Source: Amyelois transitella | Taxonomy: Eukaryota; Arthropoda; Insecta; Lepidoptera; Pyralidae | DNA: 64,000 bases | Direction: 5' to 3' | NCBI RefSeq assembly: GCF_032362555.1 | Contig: NC_083513.1 | Location: forward strand, 11,941,001 to 12,005,000 | In this document: positions 46,333-54,406 of the stretch, piece after piece | How positions within the stretch are numbered: the first letter of the stretch is position 1 | Layout: each line of letters starts with the position of its first letter | Notes under the pieces: model-generated | Database searches by the model: none | The model's input: only the letters and a program-made list of their open reading frames with translations | What the model was told of the DNA's origin: nothing | Made by a program: the position numbers and the translations under genes

Positions 46333-47785
46333 GTCAATTTTTGGAAAAGTTACCAACCGATTTGGCTAATTTTGGTGTCTATCGACGCGGACCGTTAAAT
46401 AGAATGCCGATAGAATGTTATTGGAAAAATTTTGGAAGAAAATTATTGAATTATTATGAAAAAAGTGAAAATTTTTCGGGAAAATCGCTCCCGACGGGAC
46501 AATTTGGTACCTAGCGCTACCGGATTTCGCCAGCAGACGCGGGGCGGGTGTTTATATTTTACTATATATTAATATTTAAATGTCAAGAAGAAAAATTTCG
46601 AGAAATAAAATTTTTTGTTAAATTAATATCGTCTATGTATGAAGTTAATATCAAAATCCCGGAAAATTCGCGGAAAAATCGCAAATACTCAAACGGGATA
46701 GGTGTATTCGTAAATGTCTCGCCGAGACGAACAAAACAACGTGCCACACTTGTATGTTTTTTATAAATTTGATATTATCGATTTGTCGAAATTAACCACC
46801 TTAGGTGGATTTTATGTACCTACGGAATCGGGTGTCGTCAATTTTTGGAAAAGTTACCAACCGATTTGGCTAATTTTGGTGTCTATCGACGCGGACCGTT
46901 AAATAGAATGCCGATAGAATGTTATTGGAAAAATTTTGGAAGAAAATTATTGAATTATTATGAAAAAAGTGAAAATTTTTCGGGAAAATCGCTCCCGACG
47001 GGACAATTTGGTACCTAGCGCTACCGGATTTCGCCAGCAGACGCGGGGCGGGTGTTTATATTTTACTATATATTAATATTTAAATGTCAAGAAGAAAAAT
47101 TTCGAGAAATAAAATTTTTTGTTAAATTAATATCGTCTATGTATGAAGTTAATATCAAAATCCCGGAAAATTCGCGGAAAAATCGCAAATACTCAAACGG
47201 GATAGGTGTATTCGTAAATGTCTCGCCGAGACGAACAAAACAACGTGCCACACTTGTATGTTTTTTATAAATTTGATATTATCGATTTGTCGAAATTAAC
47301 CACCTTAGGTGGATTTTATGTACCTACGGAATCGGGTGTCGTCAATTTTTGGAAAAGTTACCAACCGATTTGGCTAATTTTGGTGTCTATCGACGCGGAC
47401 CGTTAAATAGAATGCCGATAGAATGTTATTGGAAAAATTTTGGAAGAAAATTATTGAATTATTATGAAAAAAGTGAAAATTTTTCGGGAAAATCGCTCCC
47501 GACGGGACAATTTGGTACCTAGCGCTACCGGATTTCGCCAGCAGACGCGGGGCGGGTGTTTATATTTTACTATATATTAATATTTAAATGTCAAGAAGAA
47601 AAATTTCGAGAAATAAAATTTTTTGTTAAATTAATATCGTCTATGTATGAAGTTAATATCAAAATCCCGGAAAATTCGCGGAAAAATCGCAAATACTCAA
47701 ACGGGATAGGTGTATTCGTAAATGTCTCGCCGAGACGAACAAAACAACGTGCCACACTTGTATGTTTTTTATAAATTTGATATTG
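46333..47785 (-). repeat. 504-bp tandem monomers at the 5' end of T2
   Basis: Two complete units (46333-46836, 46837-47340) and a third of 445 bases (47341-47785) cut at the telomere junction. The copies look identical by eye. No protein-coding signal: the small repeated frames inside are identical because the DNA is. Tandem promoter monomers at the 5' end are known in rodent L1 and allow a non-LTR element to keep its promoter through 5' truncation. That role is inferred here. Confidence 0.88.
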
Positions 47786-48024
47786 GGTTAGGTTAGGTTA
47801 GGTTAGGTTAGGTTAGGTTAGGTTAGGTTAGGTTAGGTTAGGTTAGGTTAGGTTAGGTTAGGTTAGGTTAGGTTAGGTTAGGTTAGGTTAGGTTAGGTTA
47901 GGTTAGGTTAGGTTAGGTTAGGTTAGGTTAGGTTAGGTTAGGTTAGGTTAGGTTAGGTTAGGTTAGGTTAGGTTAGGTTAGGTTAGGTTAGGTTAGGTTA
48001 GGTTAGGTTAGGTTAGGTTAGGTT
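47786..48024 (+). repeat. Telomeric (TTAGG)n array, long
   Basis: About 48 perfect GGTTA units. Confidence 0.98.
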
Positions 48025-50764
48025 TTTTTTTTTTTTTTTTTTTTTTTAGTTTTCCCCCGGGTGTTACACCACACCCAGGGGGAGTTTATTGCAATAACAC
48101 TCTATAAGGGTACAGAGACATTGTAAGACGCTATTATTTACAGAATATGTGATAAACTAAAACTTAACTTAATACATCACTTAGTCTGCTTCTTTGTAAT
48201 ACAATAGTGAATTATTAGTCATATACTTATAAAATATAACTTTATACATAACATATTTTTTTTTTTTTTTTTTTTTTTATCAATTATCTTAGTTCCTAGT
48301 TGCAACAATTACAAACATTATTTTCTTACTTGAGTCATTTTTTATCTATTTATAACAATTATTACTATGTATTCACATTCTGTCACGTCTTTGTTATTTT
48401 ACCTAATTTTGTGGTTACTGCTAAATATTCGTTAATCAACTTCGTTTATACTCTTTTATTATTAATGAGCATGATTTGCAATTACTTAGTCATCGGCTTA
48501 ATATGTACAGGGTACTTGTCAAATATTTATCTTACAGCCGTCTTTTATTAAAATTCTACCGTCATTGATTATCATTATTTGGATAAAAATTATCGAGTCA
48601 AAGCTTTTAAAACAGGTATATGTATACTTATAACTACTTAGATACTAAATCACCCAATTAAAATCCCTTATATATAATTATACTATTTTAACACACTATT
48701 GCACTTTATGTGTTTACGCGTCAGCAAATATAAATTATTTTCTGATGCGGAGCCACCTGTGCATTATTATGTGAGCCGAGTCCTGTTTTCCGGTTTTCTC
48801 GCACGTGTCGCAGCATGCCTGTCATTATTGCATAGTTTAATGACCTATCACTCATCAACTTGGCAATCGGTGTGCCGCGGCACGCCCGAGATACCACAAA
48901 ACCCAGACTCACGCGTATGCAATTCTGGACCTGGCGAGAGCCTCCCACCTTTGCCTGACCTGACAAGCAGAGCTGAAGGCGTTGTGATTATCACTTACCG
49001 CGCTTCGGTCTGCCCGGCAGTTCAGGCACGATGGGACGGCTCCCGCCATCCAGCTTTGACACGCCGCCCTCTGGTGTTCCCCACCGCAATGGCTGCACCT
49101 CTCGACTGTCTCCCTGCAATGGCGCCTGCCGTGGCCGTAGCCCAGGCACATCGAGCATTGGACCAGTGGAGAATAGTCCTCCACATGGATCCGCTGCATA
49201 TCGATGCGCACTGAGCCAGCATCGACCACGGCACGCCACATCCTGGGGGGGACGCTTGCCACAACATGCTCCAACAGCGGGTTCCTAGACTTTTTGCGAA
49301 ATTTGACTATTATATTTTTCTCGTCCACCTCCAATTCTCGAATAATTTTGTTATTTTGTTCGACAATTTTTTCTATTATTTCTTTATTGGTATTGCACTT
49401 AATTACATGTTTAAAAATGAGGAGGGGGTTTTTATTTTCGATGTCCTTGACTTCTAGTTTTTCGATGTTATTGATTCTTGCTTTTAATTTTTCTTTACCC
49501 TCTTTTGTTTTACAACTCAGTATTAATTTTCGGTCCCGGGTTTTCCTGACTTTTTCAATTCGAATCCATTCCCCGCCTTCTCCCGCTATGTCCCGTATTC
49601 TATCCAACACCTCGTCACCCGTCTCCACTCCTTTCTTGTCGTTGACAATCACGGAGTGTAGGGTGACGGGCGATTCCTTCGTTGTGGCTGCAATCTGTGC
49701 GTAGGTTGGAGCATGTGTGGATGTACCTGTTCCTGCTTCGCTTCGGTTGTCGATTGACTCCTTAAGCTCCTTTATACTCCTGGAGTTTTCGTCGAGTCGA
49801 ACGACCAGCATGTTCAGGAATTTCGTTATGTCCTCCTGTTTTTCTTGTTTTTCTTGTTTTTCCTCTTCCTGAGGAGCAGGGGAGGTCTGTGTGCGCACGC
49901 TTGGGTTTTGACCCGGCGTGAGATTCTGCAAATCCTGGTAGATTGCTAAGTCACACACCAGGTCATCCGCCTCTCTTAATTTTTGTATGACTGAGTCCTT
50001 AGTCGTACGCTTCAGTCTAAGCGCAGTTTCGACCTCGTTTATAGCTGCTTCCAGGAGATCTCGGATGCCGCGGCCCAGCCTGTCCCTATCGTCATCAGTC
50101 AGTATCTTCCGTCGATTCTCCTCTCTTAAAAGCGGCGTTCTGGGATAGTGCTGAATATATTTGCTTCTTGTTATGGGGGTGGCCCATTCCACGGCAGGTT
50201 CCCTTGAGGGGGAATCCGACAAAGACGAGTCACTCTGAATATGAGTGGGTGAGGGGGTGTCATCCTCATTGTAGTTGAGGGTTTTACTGAAGGTTACAGT
50301 CTTTGGTCTTGGGTTTGTCATGATTTAAAACGTAAATTTGTAAAAGTTGTAAAAGAGATTGAGAATATACAGTATAATGTATAAAATTTTTTTAAAAAGA
50401 TGGGGGTAGGAGTCAATTATTTAAAACAGTATAAAAATAAAATTTTCTTGAAACGATGGATTTCTTATGGTCACGAAGGCCTAACTTAGGGGTTGTCACA
50501 CCAAGAAATCCACTTGCTCACCTTACGTGAGGGTTTGTCCAGATTATATGTCTGGCTCGCCGCAAATCCGGAAAATCCTCTCAATCCTATTCAGTTCTTG
50601 AGGGTTCTTAGTATCCAGGTATACTTGCAGCGACACAGAACACTTTACTACACAAATTTATTTAATTTTATTTAATTTTCACAATAATTTTTATTTTTTT
50701 TTGCAGATTTATTTCGCGGAGCGCGTCGGAGCACGTCTGCACTCCACGACGGCTCGAAGCAGAC
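48023..50764 (-). mobile_element. G4: gag-only TRAS-orientation element
   Basis: Complete 2.74-kb gag-only element: 5' leader (50322-50764), Gag ORF, an 861-base AT-rich 3' UTR (48048-48908) and a 25-base tail. Two extra bases (TG) lie between the 5' end and the telomeric repeat. The 3' hairpin (48054-48081) and stem-loop (48722-48744) are present. A 22-base internal T-run near 48257 looks like a microsatellite. No ORF2. Confidence 0.9.
48909..50321 (-). CDS. Gag-like protein, only ORF of G4
   Basis: A 470-residue Gag-like protein starting MTNPRPKTVTF. Order as in G1: RSKYIQHYPRTPLLREENRR motif, ALRLKRTTKDSV, a linker with a short KQE repeat (about 165-175), VNDKKGVETGDEVL, then three zinc knuckles (CSMC, CSHC, CLNC), ending ALARSRIAYA. 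The N-terminal third is closest to G1. The segment before the knuckles (NTNKEIIEKI, SRNPLLEHVVASVPPRMW) is closest to G3 and G5. Confidence 0.91.
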   Translation of the reverse strand: MTNPRPKTVTFSKTLNYNEDDTPSPTHIQSDSSLSDSPSREPAVEWATPITRSKYIQHYPRTPLLREENRRKILTDDDRDRLGRGIRDLLEAAINEVETALRLKRTTKDSVIQKLREADDLVCDLAIYQDLQNLTPGQNPSVRTQTSPAPQEEEKQEKQEKQEDITKFLNMLVVRLDENSRSIKELKESIDNRSEAGTGTSTHAPTYAQIAATTKESPVTLHSVIVNDKKGVETGDEVLDRIRDIAGEGGEWIRIEKVRKTRDRKLILSCKTKEGKEKLKARINNIEKLEVKDIENKNPLLIFKHVIKCNTNKEIIEKIVEQNNKIIRELEVDEKNIIVKFRKKSRNPLLEHVVASVPPRMWRAVVDAGSVRIDMQRIHVEDYSPLVQCSMCLGYGHGRRHCRETVERCSHCGGEHQRAACQSWMAGAVPSCLNCRADRSAVSDNHNAFSSACQVRQRWEALARSRIAYA

Positions 50765-50766
50765 TG

Positions 50767-51185
50767 GGTTAGGTTAGGTTAGGTTAGGTTAGGTTAGGTT
50801 AGGTTAGGTTAGGTTAGGTTAGGTTAGGTTAGGTTAGGTTAGGTTAGGTTAGGTTAGGTTAGGTTAGGTTAGGTTAGGTTAGGTTAGGTTAGGTTAGGTT
50901 AGGTTAGGTTAGGTTAGGTTAGGTTAGGTTAGGTTAGGTTAGGTTAGGTTAGGTTAGGTTAGGTTAGGTTAGGTTAGGTTAGGTTAGGTTAGGTTAGGTT
51001 AGGTTAGGTTAGGTTAGGTTAGGTTAGGTTAGGTTAGGTTAGGTTAGGTTAGGTTAGGTTAGGTTAGGTTAGGTTAGGTTAGGTTAGGTTAGGTTAGGTT
51101 AGGTTAGGTTAGGTTAGGTTAGGTTAGGTTAGGTTAGGTTAGGTTAGGTTAGGTTAGGTTAGGTTAGGTTAGGTTAGGTTAGGTT
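50767..51185 (+). repeat. Telomeric (TTAGG)n array, longest in window
   Basis: About 84 perfect GGTTA units between G4 and G5. Confidence 0.98.
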
Positions 51186-54039
51186 TTTTTTTTTTTTTTT
51201 TTTTTAAGTTTTCCCCTGGGTGTTACACCACACCCAGGGGGAGTTTATTGCCAGTATACTCTATCAGGGACAGAGACATTTTAAAACATTTTTGCTTACA
51301 TGGTATTTGAAAAGAAAACTATAACTTTACTTAATGCTACACTTAGAGTCTGCTTATTGTACAATTTAAAGGGTTTACATCAATTCAAAACATTATGCAT
51401 GTAGCATTTGTGCAAGTTATATATTATCTATCTTATGTCTAATTTATATACTTATAATACATTCTAGACTGGGTTAACTAGTGCATTTTTCTTATGATTT
51501 ACATAAAATTTATATATGTATATATATATGTATTTGTTTATTTTTATTCCTATATTAATTATATACTTCGAATTACAATGTGCTAATTACATACTTGTCA
51601 CTCTTTCTATTCTAATTGATACTGGTCAATAACTTAATAATTACACTGTATTTTTATGCGTTTGTAACAACATGTCATTAAACAGCATGATTTGCTATTT
51701 CGTTGTCTTTTGCCTAATTTACTATGGTCTTTATTTTTAAAATTTTTGTTTTTACACGTCATTTGGTTAAAATTATTATGCATTATCCTATGTAAAAAGT
51801 CCTACTACTACTCAAAATTGTTCCTTAAATGAACACCACTAATTAGTTACTAATTAAAATTTTTGTATATACATGTGTATACATTTTCGTCATATCTGTA
51901 CTTATTTATAACTATTAACTATTAACACCAAGCAACCATGTCATTATCATTTCTAGTTGTCTTTGTATCACTATAATTTGTTTATTTAATTTATTGCGCT
52001 TACGTGTCTATTATGTACATTTCTTTTTCATTGCATTCATTTATATTTACTGCTAGTTTGCATATAGGACAAACTACACGCGTCTTCGCCCCAACGGATA
52101 TTTACTATCCGTTGATGCGGAGCCACCTATGTATGTTTGTTGCCGCGAAAGCTTTGTTTGACCCCGCATACGTGTCGCAACTTGCCTTGTATTATTGCTT
52201 TACTTGATAATATCAATATTACAATATCGGTTGCCGCGACACGCCGAGAGAATCAGACAATAAGTGCTTACGCGTATGCGATCCTGGATCTGGCGAGAGC
52301 CTCCCACCTTTGCCTGACCTGACACGCGGAGCTAAAAGCGTTGTGATTACTCACCTCGTTTCCGTCCGCGCGGCAGTTCAGGCACGATGGGACGGCTCCC
52401 GCCATCCAGGCCTGGCACACAGCCCTTTGGTGCTCACCCCCGCAGTGGCAGCACCTCTCCACCTTTTCCTTGCAGTGGCGCCTGCCGTGGCCGTAACCCA
52501 GGCACATCGAGCATTGGACCAGGGGAGAATAATCCTCCGCCTGGATCCGCTGCATATCGATGCGCACTGAGCCGGCCTCGACCACTGCTCGCCACATCCT
52601 GGTGGGGACACTCGCCACTACGTGCTCCAGTAGCGGGTTTCGTGACCTTTTCCTAAATTTCACTTCAATCACTTTTTCCTCTTCCTTTAAGTCTTGCAAG
52701 ATTTTTCTATTTTGTTCCGTCAGTTTGTTTAATATGTCTTTATTTGTGTTGCTTTTTAAAATGTTTTTAAAAATGAGGAGTGGGTTTTTGTTATCTACCT
52801 CCTTTACCTGCAGATTTTTAATTTTACTTATTCTATTTTTTAGTTTCTCCCTACCCTCTTTAGTTTTACAACTAATGATTACCTTTCGGTCCCTCGTTCT
52901 TCTCACTCGTTCTATTCTCAACCATTCCCCGCCTTCTTCTGCCACCTCTCTTATCCTTTCCATGACCTGCTCACCAGTTTCCATTCCTCTCTTGTCGTCC
53001 ACAATTACGGAATGTAATGTGAGCGGCTTTCCGAGAGAAGCAGCAACGGCCTGTGCGTATGTCGGGGTATGTGAGGCTATTGTAGATGTTCTTACATCAG
53101 CTTGATTCTGGCGGTCCATTATTTCCTTCATCTCCCGTATACTTCTTGAGTTTTCTTCCAGTTTATCCACCAGCGGTTTTAGGATAGTATTAAGCTCTCC
53201 GATTTGCGTCTCATGCTGTGGGATAGGGGAGGTTTGGGTTCTTATACTCGGTCGTTGTCCCGGCGTCATGTTCTTTATCTCCTGGCACGCAGCCAAGTCG
53301 CACACGAGGTCGTCTACCTGTCTGATCTTGCTTTTAACTGAGTCTTTTGTTATTCTTTTCAGCCTCAATGCAGACTCAACCTCTTCACTGATTGTGTCCA
53401 GGAGATTTCTGATGCTAACACATAGGTCGATTCTGTCATCGTCCGTCAGGATCTTGCGTCTGCTTTCTTCCTTCAGGAGGGGAGTTTTAGGGAAGCACTG
53501 AATGAACCTGCTCCTCGTGTTAGGGGTCGCCCATTCCTCCTCTGAAGACAATCTGACGGGGGAGTCCGACGGGGAGTCACCCTGGCTACTGAATTGAGTG
53601 GGTGATGTTTGAAATGCAATGTGGTCTGTCGGTGTGCCTTTAAAGGACACAGTTTTTGGTGTGCGAATCATGGTCAAGGTTAAAATATAAATTTGTATAA
53701 GTTGTAAATACAGCACTATACTAAGTAAAACGTAAAATGTAAAAGAGTAAATGGATAAAATCGAGAGGGTCAATAATTTAAAACTGTTTTGAAAACCTTC
53801 AAACTTGAGTCACGTGCAAGCCCGAAACGGCAATGCACAGAAATCCAGAAATATCCTCTCGATCTTCGCCCGGCCGCTGAAGTATGATGCAGTCCAGGTA
53901 TTGGTACACTGTTACTGACACTAAGAAACCCTTATTTTTAACTTAATTATATTTTACACTATTTTTCACTATTTTTTACAATATTTATTCGCGGAGCGCA
54001 TCGGAGCACGTCTGCACTCCACGACGGCTCGAAGCAGAC
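51184..54039 (-). mobile_element. G5: gag-only TRAS-orientation element
   Basis: Complete 2.86-kb element: 5' leader (53672-54039), Gag ORF, a 1,062-base AT-rich 3' UTR (51206-52267) and a 22-base tail. Three extra bases (TTG) lie at the 5' junction. The 3' hairpin (51213-51240) and the stem-loop (52092-52114, with the CAACGG/CCGTTG pairing) are present. No ORF2 frame or remnant is seen. Confidence 0.9.
52268..53671 (-). CDS. Gag-like protein, only ORF of G5
   Basis: A 467-residue Gag-like protein. I place the start at the ATG 53669-53671 (MIRTPKTVSFKG) because it aligns with G6; the frame is open 34 codons further, but that stretch is hydrophobic leader translation. Motifs: TRSRFIQCFPKTPLLKEESRR, ALRLKRITKDSV, VDDKRGMETGEQVM and three zinc knuckles with a CCHC variant in the second (CCHC...H...C). 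It ends ALARSRIAYA. First and last thirds are nearly identical to G6. Confidence 0.9.
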   Translation of the reverse strand: MIRTPKTVSFKGTPTDHIAFQTSPTQFSSQGDSPSDSPVRLSSEEEWATPNTRSRFIQCFPKTPLLKEESRRKILTDDDRIDLCVSIRNLLDTISEEVESALRLKRITKDSVKSKIRQVDDLVCDLAACQEIKNMTPGQRPSIRTQTSPIPQHETQIGELNTILKPLVDKLEENSRSIREMKEIMDRQNQADVRTSTIASHTPTYAQAVAASLGKPLTLHSVIVDDKRGMETGEQVMERIREVAEEGGEWLRIERVRRTRDRKVIISCKTKEGREKLKNRISKIKNLQVKEVDNKNPLLIFKNILKSNTNKDILNKLTEQNRKILQDLKEEEKVIEVKFRKRSRNPLLEHVVASVPTRMWRAVVEAGSVRIDMQRIQAEDYSPLVQCSMCLGYGHGRRHCKEKVERCCHCGGEHQRAVCQAWMAGAVPSCLNCRADGNEVSNHNAFSSACQVRQRWEALARSRIAYA

Positions 54040-54042
54040 TTG

Positions 54043-54406
54043 GGTTAGGTTAGGTTAGGTTAGGTTAGGTTAGGTTAGGTTAGGTTAGGTTAGGTTAGGT
54101 TAGGTTAGGTTAGGTTAGGTTAGGTTAGGTTAGGTTAGGTTAGGTTAGGTTAGGTTAGGTTAGGTTAGGTTAGGTTAGGTTAGGTTAGGTTAGGTTAGGT
54201 TAGGTTAGGTTAGGTTAGGTTAGGTTAGGTTAGGTTAGGTTAGGTTAGGTTAGGTTAGGTTAGGTTAGGTTAGGTTAGGTTAGGTTAGGTTAGGTTAGGT
54301 TAGGTTAGGTTAGGTTAGGTTAGGTTAGGTTAGGTTAGGTTAGGTTAGGTTAGGTTAGGTTAGGTTAGGTTAGGTTAGGTTAGGTTAGGTTAGGTTAGGT
54401 TAGGTT
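54043..54406 (+). repeat. Telomeric (TTAGG)n array, long
   Basis: About 73 perfect GGTTA units between G5 and G6. Confidence 0.98.

Larger units (their letters stand above)
40328..47785 (-). mobile_element. T2: full-length autonomous TRAS-like element with tandem 5' monomers
   Basis: A 7.46-kb element: three 5' monomers (46333-47785), unique 5' UTR (45524-46332), ORF1, ORF2, a short 3' UTR (40353-40467) and a 25-base tail. Both ORFs are open. The 3' end (GTATTACTCC on the + strand) differs from T1, T3 and G elements and has no terminal hairpin. The 5' UTR contains ATTTGTATAAGTTGTA twice (45773 and 45799), a motif also just upstream of the Gag start in G1, G5 and G6. Its ORF1 is the nearest relative of the G Gag. 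Confidence 0.93.

Noticed and set aside
46548..47774. Three identical 72-codon frames and two 62-codon frames
   Set aside because: They are identical because the 504-bp DNA unit is repeated. Composition is that of AT-rich non-coding sequence, and the T2 array is on the other strand.
48257..48278. Internal T-run in the G4 3' UTR as the tail of a nested insertion
   Set aside because: No element boundary or target repeat adjoins it, and the G tail continues on both sides. A microsatellite is the simpler view.
53672..53773. 34-codon N-terminal extension of the G5 Gag
   Set aside because: It is not present in G6, is hydrophobic AT-rich translation, and the ATG at 53671 matches the other copies.
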